Position numbers and translations under genes: made by a program. From contig LSSN01001646.1 of the NCBI GenBank assembly GCA_001970855.1, forward strand, positions 1 through 27,326: a stretch of DNA of 27,326 nt. The letters are read 5' to 3'. The first letter of the stretch is position 1; every line of letters begins with the position of its first letter. This DNA is from Smittium culicis (lineage: Eukaryota > Kickxellomycota > Harpellomycetes > Harpellales > Legeriomycetaceae). The notes beneath the pieces are model-generated. The model was not told where the DNA came from and did not search any database. It saw only the letters and a program-made list of their open reading frames with translations. This document shows positions 1-8,681 of this stretch, one piece after another.

Positions 1-315
1 AAATATAATAAAATAAATAATACACTTAGATTTTTCTGAAAGATGGATAAAGCTTACCCTTTTATACTTTTGAAAAAAAATATAAATGACATTATTAAAT
101 AAATATAATAATAAAAGAATTAAAAACTCTCAAATAATAGCTTGTGGAATATATAATATGTTTTAGGAGGATCTAAAAGCGACTGAATATAATCTATAGA
201 AAACATAACATAATGTTATATGATGTTCTATACGGTTCCATTATATCCCATAATGCTCTACGATGAAATATAATGTTCCATATAGTTCTCGAGTGTATCT
301 GAGATACATATACAG
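1..315 (+). repeat. Left arm of long imperfect inverted repeat
   Basis: Pairs with the reverse complement of 986-1265. Similarity is roughly 75-85% outside one length difference near 220-265. The inner half contains several GTTC/GAA-type pentamers (GTTCTATACGGTTCC, ATGTTCCATATAGTTCTC), which are better kept in the right arm. May continue to the left of base 1. Confidence 0.8.
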
Positions 316-347
316 TTTTTCTATAGGAAAAAAAGTAATTTAATACC

Positions 348-804
348 TGTCGCGGTGGAAACCGAAGACGAGCCAGATAGTATCAAACTTCTACCAATTA
401 TAAGACATAATTATTTAATGTGTTTTCCTCGTTAGATTTCTCGCCGAATACCTTTAATTCTCGGCATAAGCTTATGTGATCAAGTTTAATTATCCTTATC
501 TAATCTTATCTATATTATTTATAATTTAATTTACTATTTTTACACGGATACTCCGAAAAGTATCCGAAATTTAATCGGTAAAAGGAGTACTGATATTAAA
601 AATAAAAATTGATCAAGGGTTTGGGGGATAGAAAGATCGCTGAATATTCCTTTAAGTTAAAGTGTTGATTATAAAAAATAAAATCTTATCATAAACTAAA
701 AAAAAATAAGAATACTCTCACTAATAAATTAACTTGCTAATTTATTATATATACAAAACCCTAGAATAAAAAGCTAGATACGTGGGCATAAAATAACCAC
801 GACA
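348..804 (+). mobile_element. Solo LTR, family A, copy 1
   Basis: Begins TGTCGCGGTGG and ends CCACGACA, giving the TG...CA ends and short inverted termini (TGTCG/CGACA) expected of an LTR. A second full-length copy is at 9618-10087 in the same orientation; the shared core includes a long nearly identical run around 505-560. Interior similarity is roughly 80%. No primer-binding site or coding sequence adjoins it, so it is best read as a solo LTR left by LTR-LTR recombination. It sits inside the spacer of the inverted-repeat element. The flanking bases (ATACC left, CATCT right) do not form a clear target duplication. Strand is set only by the convention that both copies read the same way. Confidence 0.75.
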
Positions 805-985
805 CATCTATATTGAAAATTTTGTTTTTTTTTTACTATCTTTTTAGTTGGAATAACAGTCAAAAAAATAAAAAAAATTTAACCACATATTAAACTCTTT
901 TAATGATACTAAAATAACATGATTGTGAAAAACCACTAAATTAGAGAAATTGATCTAGAATCGAGAGAAAATAAATTATAACCTC

Positions 986-1265
986 ACTGTTATGTACTGA
1001 AACACTCTAGAACTTTATGTAACATTAAGAAACATTTCGGAATAAAATGAAATGTTATGGAATGTTATCCATAGATTATTTTCAGTCGCTTCTAGAAAGT
1101 TCTAGAACATTCATAATATTCCGCAAGCTATTATATGAAAATTATTAATTCTTTTATAATTATCTTTATTTAATAATATCGTTTATATTTTTCTTCAGAA
1201 GTATAATAGCGTAACCTTTATCGATCTTTCAGAAATATCTAAGTGTATTATTTATTTTATTATAT
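986..1265 (-). repeat. Right arm of long imperfect inverted repeat
   Basis: Reverse-complement partner of 1-315. It contains repeated GAA/TTC pentamers, including an unbroken array of five at 1090-1112 (TTCtaGAAagTTCtaGAAcaTTC spacing) and looser ones at 1010-1070. Right of 1265 the sequence no longer has a partner inside the window. Confidence 0.8.
1090..1112. promoter_or_regulatory. Perfect five-unit heat-shock-element-like array
   Basis: TTC, GAA, TTC, GAA and TTC occur in strict 5-bp steps, which is the canonical nTTCnnGAAn binding pattern for heat shock factor trimers. It lies in the right arm of the inverted-repeat element. The matching place in the left arm (about 158-180) has decayed. 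That it binds HSF is inferred from the pattern alone; no gene directly downstream is intact. Confidence 0.4.
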
Positions 1266-1380
1266 TTATCCCACTAAATATATATTATCCCTATAATATT
1301 AAATAAATAACACTATCTTATCTTAGCCTTAGTTTCAGTTTCAGTCCAAATTATGCCATATTTTATTCCATCCTTTCGAA

Positions 1381-2115
1381 AGTATCATCTGGCGTATGTC
1401 TATCGACTACATAGCGTTTAATAAAACTTTAAAAAAATATTTAAAATCACTAGCAAGAGTAGAATGCAGTTTAGCTTTAATAGAAAAATCAAAAATAATT
1501 TTTTAAAATCGACCAAAATTCAGTATATCTCCAGCTTATAATAAAAGAATACGAACAAGATAAGACTATTTATGGCACTAGACGTCGTAAGTATTCGTTT
1601 AAAGTTCTGGATTTTGAACTAAAAAATTGACCTGATACTTTTAGGCTCTAATGATTATAATAATGAAAAATTTCATATACAAATTTGACCAAATATTTTA
1701 GATTTTAGTATAATTTATTTTATAATAAATCGGATCATGCCAAAATTTAGACAAAATATTAATAACCCTGGAAAATAATAAATTATACTTGCATGTAGAA
1801 GAATGCTCTTTTGTTAAGAATAGAATTGCAAAATAGGATATAAAATTTTGGTCAATGCAATTTCTCCTAATCCAGAAAAAATTGAAAGATTAAAAAAATA
1901 TCCCAGCTTATAAAGTGTACATATAATGCTATAGTATTTAAAATTAACTTCATAATTAATGAGATTTATACCCAATTTTTCTCATTTATAATCACCATTA
2001 GCCGATTTGATAAATCAGAATAAACCAAAGAACCAGGATATAGGATATAAAGCTTTATAAAAAGAGTTATTTTGTGATATTAATGAAAGCCAAAAAACTC
2101 CCCTGTATTAATGGC
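1381..2115 (+). pseudogene. Ty3/gypsy reverse transcriptase relic
   Basis: Family knowledge: RT copies the element RNA into DNA inside a virus-like particle. Seen here: WRMSIDYIAFNKTL (from 1390) matches the WRMCIDYRxLNK motif. Near 1500-1620 another frame gives KTIYGTRRRKYSFKVLDF, the KTAFxTRxGxYEFxVMPF block. Around 1690-1740 the YxDD-type catalytic box is unrecognisable beyond a possible Y-L-D, so the active site is lost. NLDKILITLENNKLYL from 1744 matches the region after the active site, PNPEKIERLKK (about 1866) the connection, and RFIPNFSHL then SPLADLI the start of the RNase H linker. Multiple TAA/TAG/TGA codons and at least one frameshift (between 1845 and 1857) mark it as a pseudogene. 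Confidence 0.85.
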
Positions 2116-2512
2116 TCTAGATTTCAAAAAAAAGTTTTACGCTGAATTCAATTCTTCAGACTTTGCAGAAGGTGCATTATTACTTCATATAGATGAAAAC
2201 TAAAAATTAATGGCAATATATTACCTGTCATGAAAATCAAATAGTAATTAAAGTGAGTATTCAACTCACAAGTGGGAGCTACTGGTTATTTTACTTTTAA
2301 AGCTTGTAGATTTTTATCTGAAAATAGTTTTTCTACAATAATTAAAACATATCATTCATCTATACACTTATATACTCTCAATAATATATTTCTATTTGCT
2401 TTAGCTGATACCAGGAAGAATTATCGAATATCAAATAAAAATTTGATACGGCCCAGGAAGAATATGTGACGATGTGGATGCATTTTCAAGAAGAAATGAT
2501 CTTGCAACTGTA
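2116..2512 (+). pseudogene. Ty3/gypsy RNase H relic
   Basis: In one frame (codons starting at 2132) the translation reads FYAEFNSSDFAEGALLLHIDEN, then a stop, then EYSTHKWELL, and later YGPGRICDDVDAFSRRNDL. These match the TDASDxAxGAVL, NYSTxEKELLAI and YRPGxxNxxADALSRR blocks of gypsy RNase H in the right order and spacing. The first catalytic Asp (TDAS) is replaced by Asn and about eight stops interrupt the frame. A 65-residue ATG frame at 2272-2469 is only an out-of-frame shadow of this domain. Confidence 0.85.
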
Positions 2513-2879
2513 TTTTTTCATTAATTATTAAATTCATCAGACCTATACTGACTCTTACAATACAAAATATTATTAACAGTATTTTATTTAGTTGAATTTA
2601 ATTTGAAAACTTATTAAATATCTAAGATTATTTTAAACATGACTCTAATATAATAAGTTGTAGTTAAATTACATAATAATAGTAATTAGCTCCATTTAAA
2701 ATGCGCACGAAATTGTAAATTGCTTTTTGGAAATTTCGTATTTTTTTTTACACATGGCCCCAAAAATTTACTCTAAGAAATTAAACATGCTTTTTCGAAA
2801 CCAAGTCTCCTACAAGACCAAACATATTCATGAAAAATTACCCAAAGTACTAAATCACATGTAATAACATCTCAATAAA

Positions 2880-3640
2880 ATATTTTGAGCCATACAATTA
2901 GTAAAAATTCCTGGCTTATTTCAAAAATATGGGATAGATTTTACATAAATTATACTATATAAAGATAGGGAAAATAGGTTAATAATTGTAGTGGCTTATT
3001 AAGCCTCGAGTTGGACAATAATTAAGGTTACAAAAAAAAGTTGATTCAAAATTTATTTGTGAATTTATATTTGATAAGTTATAATGAATTTTGGATGACT
3101 GAATGGGATACTGAAAGATAGAGGATAAGCCTGCATTTCTGAACTATTAATAATTTACTTATATAAGCTTGATATTATAAATTTAGGAACCTCTGAATTT
3201 ACCAGAGAAAAAAATGCCTAGTTAGATGAATCAATAGAATAATAGGGTAAAAAAATTCAAAATATGAGCAAGGTATTGTATAATCTTGTGATAGATATAT
3301 TGATAAAGCATTGTTTGCCTGTAGAATAAAAAATCACTATACTAATAGATTCTCTCCGTTAAATCATAAATATGGAGTATATACTAGACTTCCACAAAAC
3401 ACATGTTCCAATTATAAAAAGAATGATATTTAAAAAAGCTGTGAACTTATAAAACTTTTTAGAAAGATCAATAAATTTAATAAACCAAAACAGGAACCTG
3501 AAAAAGAAAATTACAACGAAAAACCGAGTTGACAAATATAAATTGATGATTAAAGCATAATACGCTTGGCACTAAAATTAGAAAATAATTTCATGATAAG
3601 AAAAGAGACTAGATAAAAAACTCGAACTCGGATGGTATGG
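2880..3640 (+). pseudogene. Ty3/gypsy integrase relic
   Basis: Family knowledge: integrase joins element cDNA to host DNA using a D,D,E triad. From 2910 the frame gives FQKYGIDF (first Asp at 2937-2939) and then RENRLIIVVAY. NGILKDRG follows, with the second Asp at 3117-3119. Near 3308 FACRIKNHYTNRFSP and then YGVYTRLP match the FAxRxxxHxxTxxSPxxxxYGxxxxxP block. The Glu region (GLVERxN, near 3215-3230) is damaged and the Glu is not visible. A lysine-rich tail continues to about 3640. No chromodomain was recognised. Stops occur throughout. Confidence 0.8.
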
Positions 3641-4162
3641 TCAATACGAAATCTAAAGTAGAATTGAAAAATCGACATATTTTTGAAAAGCGTCATTAGA
3701 ACTATTTACGAAAGGTGCAATAACAAATATTGTCTTAATTTGGCTTTCTTGTTGCAATGAACAAAAATAATAAATATTTTGACTAATCTGTTTTTAATAG
3801 TTGTATTTTTTTTAAGAGATATGTATTTAAAAGCAGAATAAAGTATAAATATGTCGAAGAAGGAATTTTATGCTGAAAAAAATGATAAAAATAATTATAA
3901 AAAAGTACAATTATATAAAAGTAATATTTATAACATGAAAAAAAATTCCAAAAATAAATATCATAAATAATGAATCAAACGGTCAAATAGAATGCCTATC
4001 TTTTATAACTTGTAATTTTTTGAACATAAAGATTAAAATTTTAATCAAAAAATAAATTTAAAGAATTTATGGTAAGAAAACATATTGAGTGGAAAACTGC
4101 GATAAGGTTGATGGACTATTTTAGGTTTGTTAGGTATTTTTAGTATGTTTATTGAAATAGTA

Positions 4163-4196
4163 AAAGCTAAGAGAAGAGAGAGAGATTAAAAAGGAA
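4163..4196 (+). other. Polypurine stretch, possible PPT
   Basis: A run of A and G with few interruptions (AGAGAAGAGAGAGAG at its core) lies after the integrase relic. In LTR retrotransposons a polypurine tract primes plus-strand synthesis just upstream of the 3' LTR. Here the putative LTR starts about 50 bases later, which is farther than usual, so this is only suggestive. Confidence 0.35.
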
Positions 4197-4247
4197 TCTC
4201 TTAAACTAAACTATTTATACAAAAAATCAAAACTTTGTAAAATATTT

Positions 4248-4610
4248 TGTTGTTTAGTTATCGGTATTGGCTGAAATGACGTATGGTCATTTCAGCCAAT
4301 AAAATCACTGCTAGTCATTATTTCGTGTTCTACTTTTCCAATAGCATTGCAAGATATGTCATTCAACAGCTGGTTATCTCGGTTATTCATTGGTCTTGTC
4401 AATATGTCTGAATCCTGGCTGCTGATTGGCGTAACAGATTCTAAAAGATTACGTTATTAAAAATTTTGAAAAACATAAAAAATATCATTATTTCCCAAAA
4501 AAAAGTTTTTTATACGAATAAGCTCTGTTTCTTCTTGAATTTTATTTATTTCATAAATAAACCATACTATAAGCCTATAATATAATACTGAAACATGCAA
4601 TTTGTCAACA
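4248..4610 (+). mobile_element. Putative 3' LTR of the + strand gypsy relic
   Basis: Bounded by TGTTG (4248) and CAACA (ending 4610), a plausible TG...CA pair with inverted termini, and placed after an integrase relic and a purine tract. It has locally higher GC, five CCAAT/ATTGG pentamers between 4266 and 4429, and a TATA-like TTTATACG near 4509. This looks like U3 promoter structure. No second copy exists in the window and the flanks show no duplication, so the exact ends are inferred. Confidence 0.35.
4265..4301. repeat. Perfect 16-bp hairpin containing CCAAT boxes
   Basis: TATTGGCTGAAATGAC (4265-4280) is followed by the 5-base loop GTATG and its exact reverse complement (4286-4301). Each arm carries ATTGG/CCAAT and TGAAATGAC. 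With no mismatch in a region where everything else has decayed, it is either young or maintained. Confidence 0.85.
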
Positions 4611-5732
4611 TGCCATATAAATGGGGCCGATAAACAGGGTAGAAAGAGGTTATACCTTTATTTTTTCAAATAAAAAAAATAAAAAATAAAGCTCTGAAAT
4701 ATTATAACAATTAAAACTTTTAACAAATATCTTAATTTTTAACCATAATAATAAAGATAGGTAATCGGCACAAATATACTCGCGTTAAACGCAAGAAAGA
4801 CATCCATACAAAGAAAATCAAATAAAGTTATTCAATTTCTTAGAAAATAAATTAGACTATATGCATATGGATAGGTATAAAAGTTGTATACGAAGGATAC
4901 TCGAGTTCTTTCTCGAATTTTAGTGAAAACATTCATTATAGATATTTTTTATCATATATAATTATGAGTGCATCAGTTAAAACAAAAAAATAATAAATAG
5001 CATCAATATAAGAGTAAAAAGTATATTTAAAACTTAAAACTCATAAATTTCCAAAGCTAAAAATTTTATAAGAGCCTGTAATAATCACATTTGTAATTAA
5101 TCAATCGGCAATCAAATGTCTCCCAACCGAAGATCCCCTTAATCCTACCCATCCCATTGGTTCACCCTTTCCTTTACTTTACCGATCTCTTCACCTGTTC
5201 GTTTCATATATTTTGAATGCGTAATCCTATCTACGAAGGTTATGCTGCTCAAAAAGTTTAATTCTTTCTAGTATCCTAGTTTGTTATACTAAATAATTAT
5301 TATTAAAAAATCTCCACCTTTACAGAGTCAGAAACATTATTTACAATATACCCTTAAATAATAAATTCTCGGAACAAATCTAAGTTGAAATATAATCAAT
5401 ATGTTTATTATTTCAATTTTCATTTAGTTAAAATTAAACTTTAAAAGAATCAGTGTGTAATGTCTTATATACTAATACTCACCCTTAATATAATTAAAGG
5501 TAGTGGTACGTTTACAAATACCACATATAATCCTAAATCGAAGGGTTAGGGTATGAGTAAATAAAACAATAAATATTTATTTAACCATTTGCCACACTTT
5601 AAAGAATAAAAATAAATATAAAAACCTTTATTAAATGTAAATATACTTAAGAAAATAAATTTACTATTTAAATTTTTTAATATTCAAAAAGCTAGCATAA
5701 TATTTTATTAATTTACCATAAGAATAGAAAAG
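4611..5732. other. Gene-free AT-rich stretch, C-biased part
   Basis: No open frame or recognisable domain. TGGGGCCGATAAACAGGG near 4622 faintly resembles a tRNA-primer binding site but is about 11 bases from the putative LTR end. From about 5100 to 5340 the + strand is markedly richer in C than G. A single GGGTTAGGG at about 5544 is not a telomere tract. Confidence 0.5.
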
Positions 5733-6353
5733 TGTCGTGAAACTAAGACTTTGATCCAGCCTATAGTTTCGTTGTGTTTTGGTTATTCTGGGTGGCTACC
5801 TAGTCTAACCAAGGATACTGTTAAAAAGAGTATAACCCTCTTAACCAGTAAAATTATCATTAATTTTAACTAGAATCAAACTTCAATTTACTTATTACTC
5901 CAATGAACTTTTAAATTTTCAACTGTTAGCTATTAAGAAAATTTATGCTGCAACAATTTAAAGATTAAAGCGCAGTTCTAGGCGTCACTGGAATTTCATG
6001 CTAAATTTTATGAGTTAATAAACATTACTTATGCCAGTATCATTTATTTTTATTATTTATATATATAACGAGTGTACCCAAAGTTGGTAAAACTCACTCG
6101 CCATTTTATTCTTTTTAATAGAATACCAAAAATTCAACTTTATGTCTTAATAAAACTTATTTGTAAAACGAACTTCAAACGTACGCTACAAATAAATACT
6201 ATTAAACTATAGGTATACTTAACTAGTAAGAAGTAGTCTATATATGAACTAGCAATTACGAACTTCTACCGAGGATATACCCTGCCGTAGTATTTATCAG
6301 TCTACACGAATCAAATATATATAATTTTTATTTTATTAATTCCTCTCACGACT
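5733..6353 (+). mobile_element. Putative LTR, family B
   Basis: Begins TGTCGTGA and ends TCACGACT, near-perfect 8-bp inverted termini (one mismatch). A TATA-like run (TTATATATATAACG, near 6055) and several AATAAA signals (near 6150 and 6195) sit in plausible U3/R positions. The first 30 bases loosely resemble the start of LTR family A (TGTCG, GAAAC, AAGAC, CCAG). No second copy is present and the flanks (AAAAG, CAAAT) do not match, so this could be one LTR of a larger broken element or a chance pair of ends. Confidence 0.4.
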
Positions 6354-6389
6354 CAAATCGCTACGATATCTAAATCCCCCTGTTCGTAA

Positions 6390-6557
6390 ATAGAAATCAC
6401 TCCGCCAATCCATGGGGCTGATTTCATCGAAAAAAAACCCACAAGCAATGGATACAATCATCAGATTGCTGCAGGAATAGTCACCGACAGTAATACTGAT
6501 GAGAATATCCAGGAAGGATCCTTAGGAATCACGACCTTCCCGTTAAATGTAAATTTT
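6390..6557 (+). other. Unassigned 56-codon open frame right of LTR-B
   Basis: A stop-free frame of 56 codons (TAG at 6558) lies in a locally GC-richer patch. It includes HGADFIEKKPTSNGYNHQ and EGSLGITTFPLN. It has no ATG of its own; an ATG in another frame at 6412 opens MGLISSKKNPQAMD but soon stops. The position just inside a possible LTR would suit the start of a retrotransposon gag. I do not recognise the protein. Confidence 0.2.
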
Positions 6558-6560
6558 TAG

Positions 6561-7700
6561 AAAAGATTAAAATCAACTCTAAAAACTCTAAAAGCCGAGG
6601 AATAATAATTATTTTATTATTAAAATAAACTAAATTAAATATAATTTCTAATATCCTTCTTTTATTTTAAAGTATATCAACGAATCACTTTGAAAGAAAA
6701 TATTTATTCCAGCATAAAAAACACACTTTGAAAATTCCGTATCTTTTAATTGTGAATTTAAATTATTAATTTTTTAATTATTATAGTTCACCACCTAATT
6801 CTTATATTTCATAATTATAATTTTTCCAGCAGAAAAATTATTTTTATGTAATTTTAAGCTTTCGAATTGATATTCTGTTTTTATTTAATTAATTTAGTAA
6901 TCGTAAATTTGACTTATTAACGCGCTAATTTATGTCATTAATTCCGTTTAGTAGCTCGTAGATTTGCTGGTAGATCTCGATATTTGCATAAAAAATAGAG
7001 ATGTTTGCATTAACTGATTATTATAAAAACTTTATATTTTATACAATTTTTTTAGATTATATAATCCTTTATTTATATTATTTTTTACTCTATTTACTTG
7101 AGTTTATTCTTTATTTTTACTCTTTTATTTTTTCAGGTATTAAAAGACCCATAATTCTCTATTTTTGTTTGATCATCATAATATACCAAAATTTTCATTT
7201 TTATAAATTTGTCAAAATTTCTTTTCTTATTCCTCTCAGATTTTGAAGGAATCATATTCTTTTCACTTGAATAAAATATTAAATATTAAACTCGCTTTAA
7301 TTAGTAATTTTATTCCCCTTTTTCAATTTCAATTTATTTTATCTTCATTCCAAACAAAATAAGATTTTTTTGAATCCAATTAAAACATTTACTAAACCAA
7401 ATTAAACTTCATTAAATTAAAATAAGCATCCAATATACCAAAAGCAAGATAAAAATCCCCAATCTATATATCCAATAATTCACTATTAAAAATTAATCAA
7501 GTGAGTCACATTTCAGTTATTGATATTTGTGTTCTTCAATTATCCTTATCTCGAATGATACATATCTTAGATTTCGTATCTAATTTTTTTTTCCAGATCT
7601 TCATTCAATTTTCATTTTTTATGTGAGCAAAATGAATTTATTGAGATTTAATAAGACCTTAATTATTTCAGTTATGGATTAAAATAATATTTAGCTATAA
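6561..7700. other. Gene-free AT-rich stretch
   Basis: Very AT-rich. The 81-residue frame at 7001-7246 is almost all Phe, Ile, Leu and Tyr, as expected of translated T-rich DNA, and is not taken as a gene. On the minus strand this stretch would hold the 3' end and LTR of the copia relic at 7841-8110, but no LTR end was recognised. Confidence 0.45.
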
Positions 7701-7840
7701 AAATGGGTCATGGTGCAGTAAATTAAAAGTTTCTTGAAACTTTGGATTGAGCTTATGATTGTATTCGTTTACTAGTATTACCCAGCTGCCTAAGGTACAA
7801 TTATCTGCCATTATATTTTTAATTTAGAATGATTGCATTC

Positions 7841-8110
7841 TTAAAGCCGGCGAGAACTGATCCTTACGATTATTATATCGTGCTGTATTTCCACTTTAGA
7901 TCCATAAATTGATGAAGAGTTCAATATTAATTTCATCGGTTTGGATAACGGAATTGTATCGATAACAGTTAGCCTAATACCGATTCTATAAACCAAAAAA
8001 TTTGTCGAGATTTTAATTGCTGACTGTTTCCTGATACTTGTAGCCCAAACTGCTATGTCAAAATAGAGGACCACATACTTTTGTGTTTATAAGATAAAGA
8101 TTTTTGCATA
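7841..8110 (-). pseudogene. Ty1/copia RNase H relic
   Basis: The minus-strand frame ending at 7841 gives YFDIAVWATSIRKQSAIKIST, which matches the copia GYVFxLxGxxISWxSxKQxxVAxST block. PMKLILNSSSIYG follows (copia PIKLxxDNxSAI) and then KVEIQHDIIIVRISS (copia KHIEIxxHFIRExI). The order and spacing are those of the copia RNase H domain, which degrades the RNA strand during reverse transcription. The acidic Asp of the DNxSA box is Asn here and the EAEY box is lost, so it is inactive. Upstream RT, integrase and gag were not found, so only a 3' fragment of the element remains. Confidence 0.7.
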
Positions 8111-8205
8111 CGATTATATAAAAGATTCCTACGGATTTCTAAAACAATGAAAGTAAATTTCGTGACGCGTTAAAAAATTTTTTTCCCCTAAAAATGTAAT
8201 TACAA

Positions 8206-8310
8206 CCCAAAGTTATTTCCAATGGTTTCAAACTAATTTCCAATTGACCCAAATCCAATCATAATAGTCCCAAACGAATTTCTATTTTTCCCAAAGTCAT
8301 TTCCAAATTT
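8206..8310. repeat. 21-bp tandem repeat, five copies
   Basis: Units start at 8206, 8227, 8248, 8269 and 8290, an exact 21-base period. Four begin CCCAAA and one TTCAAA; most continue as an ATTTCCAAT-like core. A weaker sixth unit may start at 8185 (CCCCTA). The period is seven codons, and the minus strand reads as a Phe-Gly-containing heptad in each unit (FGNDFGK, then NSFGT). It lies between the copia relic and the transposase relic and could be a subterminal repeat of either, or a decayed coding repeat. Confidence 0.75.
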
Positions 8311-8681
8311 TTTTATTAAGCATATTAACAATTAAAAAACGTTATTTAATGTGATCAAAAAATAATTTAAATAATTACATTGTAATCTTTATTCAAATAT
8401 TAATAATATCAGATGCTAAAACGCGCATTGTGGATATTGATTAACTAGAGTACTGAAAGAGAGGAGGGAACAGGTTTTTTTTTAATATATTAATATTTTT
8501 ATGATTTACTTGTATTAATAATAAAACTAAAAATTGTTAATAATATTTCCTAACACACATTTTAATTATAATTAATTAATTTTATTAATATCAAATATTT
8601 ATAATTAATTTAAGCTTTAGATATAATAATACATTCTAAAAATATCACTCAAAAGTAAATTTTTTATTATTATTTAAAAAA

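Larger units (their letters stand above)
1..1265. mobile_element. Inverted-repeat (foldback/MITE-like) element with a nested solo LTR
   Basis: The reverse complement of 986-1265 aligns along most of its length with 1-315. The outermost 30 or so bases are almost identical, and AAGCGACTGAA and AGTTCTcGAGTGT are matching inner blocks. The left arm carries about 25 extra bases in its middle. The arms enclose 316-985, most of which is an LTR insertion (348-804), so the original spacer was only about 210 bp. No coding frame is visible inside, as expected of a non-autonomous foldback element or large MITE. The left arm starts at base 1, so the element may extend beyond the window and its true ends and target duplication cannot be judged. 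The right arm keeps a perfect heat-shock-element-like array (1090-1112). Confidence 0.8.
1381..4610 (+). mobile_element. Degenerate Ty3/gypsy LTR retrotransposon (pol relic and possible 3' LTR)
   Basis: Domains occur in the Ty3/gypsy order RT, RNase H, integrase on the + strand, followed by a GA-rich polypurine stretch (4163-4196) and a putative LTR (4248-4610). Gag, protease and the 5' LTR are not visible: the relic begins abruptly about 115 bases after the inverted-repeat element. All three domains carry stops in each reading frame and need frame changes (frame 1 at 1381, frame 0 near 1857, frame 2 near 2132, by start position modulo 3). The element is dead. The 3' boundary depends on accepting the LTR call and is uncertain. 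Confidence 0.75.

Noticed and set aside
4622..4640. TGGGGCCGATAAACAGGG as a retrotransposon primer-binding site.
   Set aside because: It starts about 11 bases after the proposed LTR end, no gag follows, and I cannot match it to a specific tRNA 3' end with confidence.
5538..5552. GGGTTAGGG, telomere-like.
   Set aside because: A single occurrence without tandem repetition.
7001..7246. 81-codon + strand frame resembling a membrane protein.
   Set aside because: It is composed almost only of Phe, Ile, Leu, Tyr and Asn from T-rich DNA, with no sign of codon selection or homology.
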